Positions 1-6,289 of a stretch of 6,290 nucleotides of DNA are shown here, piece after piece. Made by a program: the position numbers and the translations under genes. Origin of the DNA: Sulfurimonas sp. Lineage in GTDB: Bacteria; Campylobacterota; Campylobacteria; Campylobacterales; Sulfurimonadaceae. Position 1 is the stretch's first letter; each line of letters begins with the position of its first letter. The DNA lies in NCBI GenBank assembly GCA_027083475.1, contig JALWON010000138.1:1-6290 (forward strand). Direction: 5' to 3'. The notes beneath the pieces are model-generated. The model had not been told where the DNA came from, ran no database searches, and was given only the letters and a program-made list of their open reading frames with translations.

Positions 1-40
1 TCCCTACTGAGAGTACAAAAAAGAGTATTAAAAGTTCCAA
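1..40 (-). CDS. Possible start of a membrane protein, cut by the window edge
   Basis: After the mgtE stop codon the minus strand offers a TTG codon at 40-38, followed by 13 open codons reading M-E-L-L-I-L-F-F-V-L-S-V-G, a hydrophobic run like the start of a first transmembrane helix. The same frame has a TAA at 46-44, so translation would have to begin at or after this TTG. An AAGGA-like sequence overlaps the mgtE stop codon, but its spacing of about 11 bases is long. The residues resemble the beginning of DUF21/CNNM (CorC/HlyC-like) membrane proteins, which would suit a magnesium-transporter neighbour, but 13 residues cannot establish a family. It could equally be non-coding sequence; the call is tentative. 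Confidence 0.35.
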   Translation of the reverse strand, partial: MELLILFFVLSVG

Positions 41-54
41 GTGTTACAAATTCC

Positions 55-1383
55 TTATAAAAGTATATATGTTGCTAGCCCTAAAAAGCTAAAAAAACCT
101 ACGATATCGGTGACGGTAGTGAGTATCACAGTGCTTCCAATAGCAGGATCGACATCCATCTTTTTTAAAAAAAGTGGAATTGTTGCTCCAAAAAATCCTG
201 CCATAAAAAGGTTAATCACCATACTCAAAGCAATAACCACTCCAAGCATTTTTGCATGAAACCAAATAGCTGCAATAATGCCTATAATCACAGCAAATAC
301 AAAACCATTGCCTAAAGAGATAAGTACCTCTTTTTTGATAATACGCATGGCATCACCACTCGAAATATCTCCAAGTGCAAGTTGACGGACAACAACTGTT
401 AAAGATTGCGTACCGGCATTGCCTCCCATAGAAGCAACAATAGGCATAAGAATAGCAAGAGCGACAATGCTTTGAAGGGTGTCTGAAAAGAGCCCAATGA
501 CAAGTGAAGCAGCAATAGCAGTAAAGAGATTAAGCCCAAGCCAGGTTGCCCGTTTTCTTCCTGCATTGATGATTTCATCATCCTCTTCAGCTTCATCATC
601 AACCCCTGCAAGGTTATACATCTGTTCGGTTGCATGTTCGTTGATAATATCGTAAATATCATCTGAGGTAATACGACCAAGTAAAACACCATAGGAGTTT
701 GTAATTGCGAGAACAGAGAGGTCATACTCTTCAAAGGTATGGACAACTTCTTTAATATCTTCTATATCTATTTGGCTAATAGGATCAAAATTTTCTTCGC
801 TTGCATTGATGTTTTCAATGACAGTTTTTGAAAAATCAAAGATAAGCAGGTCATCTAAACCGACAGCATATTGGAGTTTTTGTGCTTTATCAATGATAAA
901 AAGATTTTGAACATTTTCTACTTCATTCTCTTTACGCAGACGAGCAAAACGTTTGATAACATCCTGAACTATTTCATCTTCATAGGCTGTGAAGAGTTCA
1001 AGTTGCATATAGGCACCGGCTTGATGCTCCTCATATTTTTGCAGTTGGGTTATCTCTTCTTGGTCATCCTCATGCAAACTCTCAAAAACCTCTGAGGCTT
1101 TTTCTTCATCAACTTCTTCAAGTTCTTGCATAAAATCAACTTGATCATCTGATTCAAGTTCACTTACTGCATGGGAGAGTTCATCAACACTCAGGTGCTC
1201 TACAACATCGTCGAAAAATCTATCAGGGAGGGCTAAGGCAACATCCCCAACGAGGTCTTTAGGGACGAGTTTTACAGCATCTGCAAACTCCTCATCATTG
1301 ATGTTTTTGAGAATTTTAGCAATGTCAGATGGGTGCATCTCACTGATGTCGTGAGATTTGAGATACTCTTGGAGTTGATTCAT
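55..1383 (-). CDS. mgtE: MgtE-family magnesium transporter
   Basis: This 442-residue protein has the full MgtE layout and the usual length of about 450. Residues 1-130 form the acidic helical N domain, ending in a Y-x3-x-AG-x-x-M motif near 117-126. Residues 131-255 form a pair of CBS domains (for example LFIID at 161-165 and SVLAI at 223-227). An acidic linker at 262-270 leads to the plug-helix region, and about five transmembrane helices follow between 280 and 442. The family signature MPIVASMGGNAGTQSL lies at 313-328. D426 in the last helix sits where the Mg2+-selective aspartate of the family is expected. From family knowledge, the cytosolic domains sense intracellular Mg2+ and close the inner-membrane channel when it is plentiful. 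The gene starts 21 bases after the glucosaminidase gene. No clear Shine-Dalgarno precedes the ATG, but an extended -10 does. Nothing looks truncated. Confidence 0.95.
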   Translation of the reverse strand: MNQLQEYLKSHDISEMHPSDIAKILKNINDEEFADAVKLVPKDLVGDVALALPDRFFDDVVEHLSVDELSHAVSELESDDQVDFMQELEEVDEEKASEVFESLHEDDQEEITQLQKYEEHQAGAYMQLELFTAYEDEIVQDVIKRFARLRKENEVENVQNLFIIDKAQKLQYAVGLDDLLIFDFSKTVIENINASEENFDPISQIDIEDIKEVVHTFEEYDLSVLAITNSYGVLLGRITSDDIYDIINEHATEQMYNLAGVDDEAEEDDEIINAGRKRATWLGLNLFTAIAASLVIGLFSDTLQSIVALAILMPIVASMGGNAGTQSLTVVVRQLALGDISSGDAMRIIKKEVLISLGNGFVFAVIIGIIAAIWFHAKMLGVVIALSMVINLFMAGFFGATIPLFLKKMDVDPAIGSTVILTTVTDIVGFFSFLGLATYILL

Positions 1384-1390
1384 AGTTGAA

Positions 1391-1399
1391 ATTATAGCA
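1391..1399 (-). promoter_or_regulatory. Candidate extended -10 promoter for mgtE
   Basis: The minus strand reads TGCTATAAT here, a perfect extended -10 element (TG-n-TATAAT), inside the 21-base gap between the glucosaminidase stop codon and the mgtE ATG. Only 7 bases separate TATAAT from the ATG, so transcription would begin at or one base before the start codon. No recognisable -35 is present at 17-base spacing (the hexamer there is CAGTAT), which is common when an extended -10 is used. In A+T-rich DNA a chance match is possible. Confidence 0.4.
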
Positions 1400-1404
1400 A
1401 ATTA

Positions 1405-2133
1405 TTATTTATCATACTGCATAAGGTTATTGTGACGGATAACACTACTAAGTATTTGTGTGTATTTTTCACCAAGTTCTGAATATTTGTCAAGTTTTTT
1501 CACAAGCTGATTGACATTATCTGTTTTAAAACGCAACTCGCGAAATGCCTGATAATCTTTTACCCGTCCAATAGTTTGGTAATATTGTCGAATAGATTCA
1601 TCTAAAGTAGCAAATTTTTTGAGCCAGATGGTGCGTTTGCCTTCGCGTTTGACACCCGCAGCAATGCGCGGCTCATTGGGGTCTTTACTCCACATACCAA
1701 AAATGTTGTTGGCCTCTCTGAAAAACCGGGAAGTTCCCCACGCACTCTCAATGGCAGCTTGTGCGATGACAATACTTTGTGGATGGGGTTTAAGGGCAAG
1801 GAGAAGTTGCGTATCTGTTTTGACTCTATAGAGCTTTTTAAGATGGGTGATCTCTGCTGATTGCATGCCTGCTTCAAGTTCTTTGGTGATTTTTTGAAAT
1901 TGTGCTTCCTGTTCTTGGTGTACTTTTTGTATAGCAGGAACAACAAGTGCAAAAAATTTCTGTTTTTTCTTTGAAATATGCTTTTTTTTGATTTTTACAA
2001 TTTTTTCTTTTTTGACGACTTGGAGCGTACTGTTTTTGTCTTTTTTTTCTGTATGCACAGGATTTTGAATGACTTCATAATTTGTATAGATAACTCCTGC
2101 AAAAATGAGGAGCATTATAAATAAAGAACGCAT
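1405..2133 (-). CDS. Bax-type membrane-anchored glucosaminidase
   Basis: A 242-residue predicted peptidoglycan hydrolase. Residues 1-19 form a hydrophobic N-terminal segment without an obvious cleavage site, so it is probably a signal anchor leaving the rest in the periplasm. Residues 30-58 are a lysine-rich linker, 60-110 are helical, and 115-242 form the glucosaminidase domain related to E. coli Bax. The core motif is AQAAIESAWGTSRF at 124-137, with E129 the expected catalytic glutamate, followed by the family-typical N-N-I-F-G-M-W at 142-148. Such enzymes cleave the beta-1,4 bond after N-acetylglucosamine in the glycan strand. The ATG at 2133 has an AGGA Shine-Dalgarno at 2144-2141 with 7-base spacing. 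It starts 13 bases after the AMIN gene, suggesting co-transcription. Oddities are two A8 tracts in the linker coding region and a D-K-N-S-T sequon at 32-36. Lytic activity is inferred from family membership. Confidence 0.85.
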   Translation of the reverse strand: MRSLFIMLLIFAGVIYTNYEVIQNPVHTEKKDKNSTLQVVKKEKIVKIKKKHISKKKQKFFALVVPAIQKVHQEQEAQFQKITKELEAGMQSAEITHLKKLYRVKTDTQLLLALKPHPQSIVIAQAAIESAWGTSRFFREANNIFGMWSKDPNEPRIAAGVKREGKRTIWLKKFATLDESIRQYYQTIGRVKDYQAFRELRFKTDNVNQLVKKLDKYSELGEKYTQILSSVIRHNNLMQYDK

Positions 2134-2140
2134 GGTGTTT

Positions 2141-2144
2141 TCCT
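2141..2144 (-). promoter_or_regulatory. Ribosome binding site of the glucosaminidase gene
   Basis: AGGA on the minus strand lies 7 bases upstream of the ATG at 2133 and just after the TAA stop of the AMIN gene (2149-2147). It supports the chosen start and suggests coupled translation across the gap. Confidence 0.6.
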
Positions 2145-2146
2145 AG

Positions 2147-2788
2147 TTAGCGAAGATTAAAAATATAACTATTTTTATGTTTTTCTAAAGTATAGGAGTA
2201 GTATCCATCAAGTTCTACAACAACTCTGTAGTAGCCTTTATGATTGCCTATTCTAATTTTCGTAAAGATTGTATTGTGCGGGAGTTTTTTGATAAAACTT
2301 CGCATCTCTAAGTCCTGTTTTAAGTCAAAAACAATGCGATGGGGACGAACCAATAAAAAATCTCTTATTATTGGAGCACTTGTCACGACCTTGAGTTTTT
2401 TTCCATGTTGATAAAATGCTATAAAAGGGAGTTTGTAAATTGCTTGAAAATTTTTTTGTTTTTGAGCAGTTTTGATGCTGGCATGTTTGAACTCTTTTTG
2501 TATAGGAGTGTAAGTTTGCGAGATAAAAATTGGGAGATGCCAATCTATCGTGTTATCAAGTTGGAGTTGTTTTGTTGCTCGTGTACCATCAAGATTTTTG
2601 TAGCGTATAGTGACACTTTCAATAGTTCTGGCTGTTGAGGGGAGAGAAAGTGAAGCCCTTTTGAGAGGTGCTTTAAGTATTTGTTGATTAGAAGTGATGG
2701 GCATACTTGCCGCATCACTTGTAAAAAAAGGATTTTCTCTCGCTGCTAAGGAGCCATAGAGAAAGAGAATAAGTAGAACTTTTATCAC
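2147..2788 (-). CDS. Exported AMIN-domain protein
   Basis: A 213-residue protein with a Sec-type signal peptide: a short K3 region, a hydrophobic stretch at 4-14, and possible cleavage around the S-L-A-A at 13-16. A low-complexity, Ser/Thr/Pro-containing region follows to about residue 60. The C-terminal part, about 131-213, fits an AMIN domain: alternating hydrophobic strands, an R-I-V-F-D-L strand at 151-156 and a paired strand Y-R-V-V-V-E-L at 187-193. AMIN domains bind cell-wall or envelope components and place amidases or secretins, but no amidase domain is present here. By position it corresponds to the C. jejuni gene after Cj1671c (Cj1670c, the periplasmic glycoprotein CgpA), recalled rather than compared. 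Translation starts at GTG, supported by an AGGAG site. The gene lies 9 bases after the FtsB-like gene. Its specific role is unknown; a targeting or scaffold function is inferred. Confidence 0.75.
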   Translation of the reverse strand: MIKVLLILFLYGSLAARENPFFTSDAASMPITSNQQILKAPLKRASLSLPSTARTIESVTIRYKNLDGTRATKQLQLDNTIDWHLPIFISQTYTPIQKEFKHASIKTAQKQKNFQAIYKLPFIAFYQHGKKLKVVTSAPIIRDFLLVRPHRIVFDLKQDLEMRSFIKKLPHNTIFTKIRIGNHKGYYRVVVELDGYYSYTLEKHKNSYIFNLR

Positions 2789-2794
2789 TATTGA

Positions 2795-2799
2795 CTCCT
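2795..2799 (-). promoter_or_regulatory. Ribosome binding site deciding a GTG start
   Basis: AGGAG on the minus strand lies 6 bases upstream of the GTG at 2788-2786 and overlaps the TAG stop codon (2800-2798) of the FtsB-like gene. This is the best Shine-Dalgarno in the window and fixes the non-ATG start. The overlap with the stop codon suggests translational coupling. Confidence 0.7.
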
Positions 2800-3076
2800 A
2801 TTGTGCAGATATTTCTTTGATTTCAAAATATTGCCGTTGCAGTGCTGCATTTTCTTTTTTTAACTCTTTTGTTTGTGTCTTAAGATAGCTTTCATACTCT
2901 TGTAAACCAATAAGGACTTCCATAGAATTTGCACCATATAAAATGACACCAAGGTAGACACCAAGTCCAATGACAATAAAAAAGAGTAGAAAAAACTTAT
3001 TGAGAGAGAGTCCTAAGTAGTGTTGCGTGACACTTTGCTTGGTATCTATCTCTTCAAAAAGTTCTTTATTTGGCAT
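2798..3076 (-). CDS. FtsB/DivIC-like septum formation initiator protein
   Basis: A 92-residue bitopic membrane protein. Residues 1-26 are a polar cytoplasmic segment, 27-48 a single transmembrane helix (rich in F, L, I, V, G), and 50-90 a predicted coiled coil with heptad-like leucines and the sequence KKENAALQRQYFEIK at 73-87. A short helix, a G-x-N-S linker and an E-N-x-x-L coil make up the FtsB/DivIC architecture. In the family these proteins join FtsL and FtsQ in the divisome and help activate septal peptidoglycan synthesis. The gene matches the small gene following eno in H. pylori and C. jejuni (HP0155, Cj1671c, from memory). It begins 12 bases after the eno stop codon, with only a weak TAGG-like ribosome site, so it probably depends on co-transcription and perhaps coupling. 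Short coiled-coil proteins diverge quickly, so an FtsL-like role is also possible. Confidence 0.75.
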   Translation of the reverse strand: MPNKELFEEIDTKQSVTQHYLGLSLNKFFLLFFIVIGLGVYLGVILYGANSMEVLIGLQEYESYLKTQTKELKKENAALQRQYFEIKEISAQ

Positions 3077-3088
3077 ACTCAGTGCCTA

Positions 3089-4351
3089 TTAAAAAAGGGA
3101 AGCACCTAAATACTCACCATAAACAACTTCATTTTCAATCTCTAAAAGACGGTTATATTTTGCAGTTCTCTCACCACGAGCTGTTGAGCCTGTTTTGATC
3201 TGACCACAGTTGAGAGCCACTGCAAAATCAGCAATGAAAGCATCTTCACTCTCTCCTGAACGGTGACTCATGACACAGTTATAACCGTTTCTTTGTGCTA
3301 AACGCACAGTAAGCATTGTTTCACTGACTGAACCAATTTGATTTGGTTTGATGAGAATTGCATTTGCAATTCCTTTGTTGATACCTTCGTTTAAGATATT
3401 TGCATTGGTAACAAAAAGGTCATCACCAACAATTTGGATTTTATCACCCAGTTTTTCAGTCATGAGTTTAAAACCATCCCAATCATCTTCACTTAAACCA
3501 TCTTCTATAGAGACAATAGGGTATTTTGCACATAAATCTTCATAGTAAGCGACAAGCTCTTCACTTGTGACAGTGCGGTTTTCAGACTCAAGTCTATAGC
3601 TGCCATCAGTAACAATCTCACTTGCTGCAACATCTAAAGCAATGGCAATTTCTTCACCTGCTTTATAACCTGCTTTTTCGATTGCTTCCATAATCACTTG
3701 AATAGGCTCTTCATTGGAGCTTAAATCTGGTGCAAAACCACCCTCATCACCAAGTGCGGTAGAGTGACCTTTTGCTTTTAAAATAGCTTTTAAGTTGTGA
3801 TAAACTTCCGAAGATGCGCGAAGTGATGTTTCAAAATCTTCAAAGCCAACAGGCATAATCATATACTCTTGAAAATCAACACTGTTGTCTGCATGGCTTC
3901 CACCATTTATAATGTTGAGCATTGGTGTAGGAATAACCATTGCATTGGCTCCACCTAAGTAACGATAGAGTGGCATACCAAGAGATTTTGCAGCAGCACG
4001 TGCTACAGCCATCGAGACACCAAGTACAGCATTTGCCCCGAGATTTCCATAGTTTTGTGTTCCATCAAGCTCTTTCATAATGGCATCAACCATCGCTTGA
4101 TTAAAAGGAGATTGCCCAATGAGTGCATCATTGATTTCATTGTTTACATGGGAAACGGCTTGTAAAACACCTTTTCCCATATAGCGTTCATCACCATCGC
4201 GAAGTTCAAGTGCTTCGCGTTTTCCAGTACTTGCTCCAGAAGGTACAACTGCACTCTCTACTGTGCCATCACTTAACTCTACGGTTGCTTTTACAGTAGG
4301 ATTCCCGCGAGAATCCATAACTTCAATTGCACTTACACTATCTATAAACAT
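3089..4351 (-). CDS. eno: Enolase (phosphopyruvate hydratase)
   Basis: A complete 420-residue enolase, within the normal bacterial length. It interconverts 2-phosphoglycerate and phosphoenolpyruvate in glycolysis and gluconeogenesis in the cytoplasm; bacterial enolases are also often found at the cell surface or in RNA degradosomes, which cannot be judged here. Visible active-site elements include the S-G-A-S-T-G loop at 38-43, E162 in D-F-Q-E-Y, the catalytic E203 in G-D-E-G-G, Mg2+ ligands D240, E283 and D310, the catalytic K335 in L-I-K-P-N-Q, the S-H-R-S-G-E motif at 362-367 and K386 in K-T-G-S. All are intact. The ATG at 4351 has an AAGG ribosome site at 4362-4359 with 7-base spacing. 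It is the first gene of the tight eno to glucosaminidase run and probably has its own promoter in the gap after recA. In a chemolithoautotroph it would mainly serve biosynthesis, which is inference. Confidence 0.99.
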   Translation of the reverse strand: MFIDSVSAIEVMDSRGNPTVKATVELSDGTVESAVVPSGASTGKREALELRDGDERYMGKGVLQAVSHVNNEINDALIGQSPFNQAMVDAIMKELDGTQNYGNLGANAVLGVSMAVARAAAKSLGMPLYRYLGGANAMVIPTPMLNIINGGSHADNSVDFQEYMIMPVGFEDFETSLRASSEVYHNLKAILKAKGHSTALGDEGGFAPDLSSNEEPIQVIMEAIEKAGYKAGEEIAIALDVAASEIVTDGSYRLESENRTVTSEELVAYYEDLCAKYPIVSIEDGLSEDDWDGFKLMTEKLGDKIQIVGDDLFVTNANILNEGINKGIANAILIKPNQIGSVSETMLTVRLAQRNGYNCVMSHRSGESEDAFIADFAVALNCGQIKTGSTARGERTAKYNRLLEIENEVVYGEYLGASLF

Positions 4352-4382
4352 TTACTTGCCTTTTTTATATATTATTGCAAGC

Positions 4383-4390
4383 ATTTTATC
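4383..4390 (-). promoter_or_regulatory. Candidate -10 of the eno operon promoter
   Basis: The minus strand reads GATAAAAT, preceded by a T-rich stretch (TTTTAGTTTCTTTTA) of the kind that replaces a -35 box in Campylobacterota sigma-70 promoters. Transcription would begin near 4376, giving a leader of about 25 bases that includes the AAGG ribosome site. A second, perfect TATAAT lies upstream at 4416-4411 but lacks a T-rich run before it. Either or both may be used; this is prediction by eye. Confidence 0.4.
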
Positions 4391-4401
4391 TAAAAGAAAC
4401 T

Positions 4402-4422
4402 AAAACATTAATTATATGTTTT
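4402..4422 (-). terminator. Weak AT-rich hairpin after recA
   Basis: AAAACAT and ATGTTTT form a 7-base-pair inverted repeat around a 7-base loop, starting 3 bases after the recA stop codon. T-rich sequence follows on the minus strand. With only one G-C pair per stem it would be a weak terminator at best, allowing read-through into eno. It could instead be an operator, or chance symmetry in A+T-rich DNA. The TATAAT at 4416-4411 falls inside it. Confidence 0.25.
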
Positions 4423-4424
4423 GA

Positions 4425-5462
4425 TTATCCATCAGACTCGTCAATTTCTGTGCTATCCATTACCATCACACTACTCATACCCATGGCAACTTTGATTTTC
4501 TCTTCTATCTCTTTTGCAAGTTCTGGCTCATCTTTGAATTTTTGTTTAACATTTTCACGGCCTTGCCCAAGTTTTGTATCTTCATAACTAAACCAAGCGC
4601 CTGCTTTATCAACAATGTCGAGTTTGACACCATAATCGACAAGTTCACCCTCTTTAGAGATACCCTCTCCAAACATAATGTCAAATTCTGCTTGACGAAA
4701 AGGAGGTGCAACTTTGTTTTTAATGACTTTTGCTTTGACACGATTTCCTATTTGACTCTCACCTTGTTTGAGTGAAGCGATACGGCGGACATCTATACGA
4801 ACAGAAGCATAAAACTTGAGTGCATTGCCTCCTGTAGTCGTCTCAGGAGAGCCATAGCCCATCATACCAATTTTCATACGAATTTGGTTAATGAAGATAA
4901 CTGTACAGTTCATTTTAGAAAGAACTCCTGTAAGTTTACGGAGTGCTTTTGACATAAGACGTGCTTGTACACCAACATTCTGATCAGACATTTCACCCTC
5001 TATTTCTGATTTTGGTGTTAGGGCAGCAACGGAGTCTACCACAATCAAATCTACAGCACCACTTCGAGCAATAGTCTCAACAATATCCAAGGCTTGTTCA
5101 CCATAATCAGGCTGAGAGACAAGAAGATTTTCTACATCAACTCCAAGGTTTTTTGCATAGATAACATCTAAAGCATGCTCGGCATCTATAAAAGCACAGA
5201 CACCTCCATTTTTTTGACTCTCTGCTGTGATTTGCAAGGCAAGTGTTGTTTTTCCTGAAGATTCTGGACCATAGATTTCTACGACACGGCCTTCTGGTAT
5301 ACCACCAATTCCAAGTGCTAAATCAAGTCCGAGGGACCCTGTACTGATTGATTGAATAGGTTCTATAGTTTTGTCCCCTAAACGCATCAATGCCCCTTTT
5401 CCAAAGGCTTTGTCAATCTGTTTCATTGCTAGGTCTAATGATTTTTGTTTATTTGCATCCAT
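4425..5462 (-). CDS. recA: RecA recombinase
   Basis: A complete 345-residue RecA, normal for bacteria. It forms ATP-dependent filaments on single-stranded DNA and drives strand exchange in recombinational repair and transformation. The Walker A motif GPESSGKT is at 65-72, the catalytic glutamate is E95 in D-A-E-H-A-L-D, and Walker B is L-I-V-V-D-S at 139-144. Loop L1 lies around 155-165, the N-Q-I-R switch with Q193 at 192-195, and loop L2 with G-S-P-E-T-T-T-G-G at 204-212. The C-terminal domain ends in an acidic tail (E-I-D-E-S-D-G), as in other RecA proteins. The ATG at 5462 gives the expected N-terminus, although the ribosome site is poor (AGTGAG-like). A good -10 lies upstream. I see no LexA-like palindrome, in keeping with the general absence of LexA from Campylobacterota. 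Confidence 0.99.
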   Translation of the reverse strand: MDANKQKSLDLAMKQIDKAFGKGALMRLGDKTIEPIQSISTGSLGLDLALGIGGIPEGRVVEIYGPESSGKTTLALQITAESQKNGGVCAFIDAEHALDVIYAKNLGVDVENLLVSQPDYGEQALDIVETIARSGAVDLIVVDSVAALTPKSEIEGEMSDQNVGVQARLMSKALRKLTGVLSKMNCTVIFINQIRMKIGMMGYGSPETTTGGNALKFYASVRIDVRRIASLKQGESQIGNRVKAKVIKNKVAPPFRQAEFDIMFGEGISKEGELVDYGVKLDIVDKAGAWFSYEDTKLGQGRENVKQKFKDEPELAKEIEEKIKVAMGMSSVMVMDSTEIDESDG

Positions 5463-5490
5463 CTTGGGCTCACTTTATTTGATTTGGGAA

Positions 5491-5496
5491 ATTATA
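5491..5496 (-). promoter_or_regulatory. Candidate recA promoter (-10 TATAAT)
   Basis: A perfect TATAAT on the minus strand, directly preceded by TATG, lies in the 65-base gap between the EAL gene and recA. The sequence upstream is a run of A- and T-tracts with no good -35 hexamer (TTAAAA at 17-base spacing), as expected for a Campylobacterota sigma-70 promoter. Transcription would begin near 5484, giving a leader of about 22 bases. It suggests that recA is transcribed independently of the EAL gene. Confidence 0.55.
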
Positions 5497-5527
5497 CATA
5501 CTTTTTTGATTACTTTTAAAAAAAATG

Positions 5528-6289
5528 TCATTTTGTCATATTTTTTAGAAAATTTTCAAATTCTGATGCAGGAAGTGGCTTTGTATAAAAATATCCTTGG
5601 ATAGCTTTACACCCATGTGTGAGTAGAAAATCTTTTTGTTGCACCGTTTCTACTCCTTCGGCAATAATTTTGAGTTTGAGACTTTTGGCGAGGGCAATGA
5701 CCGCCTTGGTAATTGCTGCATCTTCTTCATCGTTTGGTAAATCACGAACAAATGATTGGTCAATTTTCAGTTTGTTTATAGGAAGTTTTTTGAGGTAAGA
5801 TAAAGATGAATAGCCTGTTCCAAAATCATCAATGGCAAGCTCGATTCCCATGTCGCTGAGTTGTTGGAGTATGGCAATACTCTCTGTAGGGTTTGCCATG
5901 ACTTGCCCTTCGGTTACTTCGAGTTCTAAATGTGAGGGATGGCAGTGTGTTGTTTTGAGAAGCATTGTAAAAAAGGCAATAAAATCAACAGATTTGAGTT
6001 GTCGCATGGTTAAGTTCATTGCTAAAGTTCCTGTAAATAAACCCTGTTTATGCCATAATGCAGCTTGCATCATTGCTGTTTGCATCACATATCTATCGAT
6101 GTCAACAATCAATCCTGTCGATTCTGCAACAGGAAGAAATTTTGCAGGCGAGATAATGCCTAATTGCGGGTGCTTCCATCTTACGAGTGCTTCTGCTCCT
6201 ATAACCGTTTCATTTTCTGCATTGATTTGTGCTTGGTAGAAGACAACAAACTCTTCATTTTTAATGGCTTCTCTGAGATTTGTTTCCAT
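5528..6289 (-). CDS. EAL-domain c-di-GMP phosphodiesterase (C-terminal part)
   Basis: The visible 253 residues make up essentially one complete EAL domain, the enzyme that hydrolyses cyclic di-GMP to linear pGpG and so shifts cells from attached to motile life. The expected active-site residues are all visible: E33 in the E-A-L-V-R-W motif, N92 in M-N-L-T, E124 in E-V-T-E, D154 and D155 in D-D-F-G-T-G-Y-S-S, K175 in L-K-I-D, E211 in E-G-V-E, and Q231 in Q-G-Y. Activity is therefore predicted. The first methionine lies on the last bases of the window, and its M-E-T-N-L-R-E-A-I context is typical of the linker just before EAL domains in GGDEF-EAL proteins. The gene therefore probably continues upstream with a GGDEF and perhaps sensory domains that cannot be seen. 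It ends with TGA 65 bases before recA. There is no visible functional link to recA. Confidence 0.92.
   Translation of the reverse strand: METNLREAIKNEEFVVFYQAQINAENETVIGAEALVRWKHPQLGIISPAKFLPVAESTGLIVDIDRYVMQTAMMQAALWHKQGLFTGTLAMNLTMRQLKSVDFIAFFTMLLKTTHCHPSHLELEVTEGQVMANPTESIAILQQLSDMGIELAIDDFGTGYSSLSYLKKLPINKLKIDQSFVRDLPNDEEDAAITKAVIALAKSLKLKIIAEGVETVQQKDFLLTHGCKAIQGYFYTKPLPASEFENFLKNMTK

Noticed and set aside
399..746. A 115-codon frame on the minus strand inside mgtE, with a leucine-rich end
   Set aside because: It is an alternative frame of mgtE. Its hydrophobic stretch is the shifted reading of the transmembrane codons.
1602..1952. A 116-codon frame on the minus strand inside the glucosaminidase gene
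   Set aside because: It overlaps the conserved glucosaminidase domain in another frame, and nothing about its composition or start site supports translation.
5463..5527. A possible LexA/SOS box upstream of recA
   Set aside because: I found no CTGT-N8-ACAG-like or GAAC-N4-GTTC-like palindrome, and LexA is generally absent from Campylobacterota.
5510..5540. AAAATG and CATTTT followed by a T8 run after the EAL gene, resembling an intrinsic terminator
   Set aside because: The arms are separated by a single base. Only four A-T pairs remain if a workable loop is allowed, so a stable hairpin is unlikely.
5832..6239. A 135-codon open frame on the plus strand opposite the EAL gene
   Set aside because: It lies entirely antisense to a clear EAL domain, has an unlikely cysteine- and serine-rich composition and resembles no family I know; it is a shadow of the real gene.
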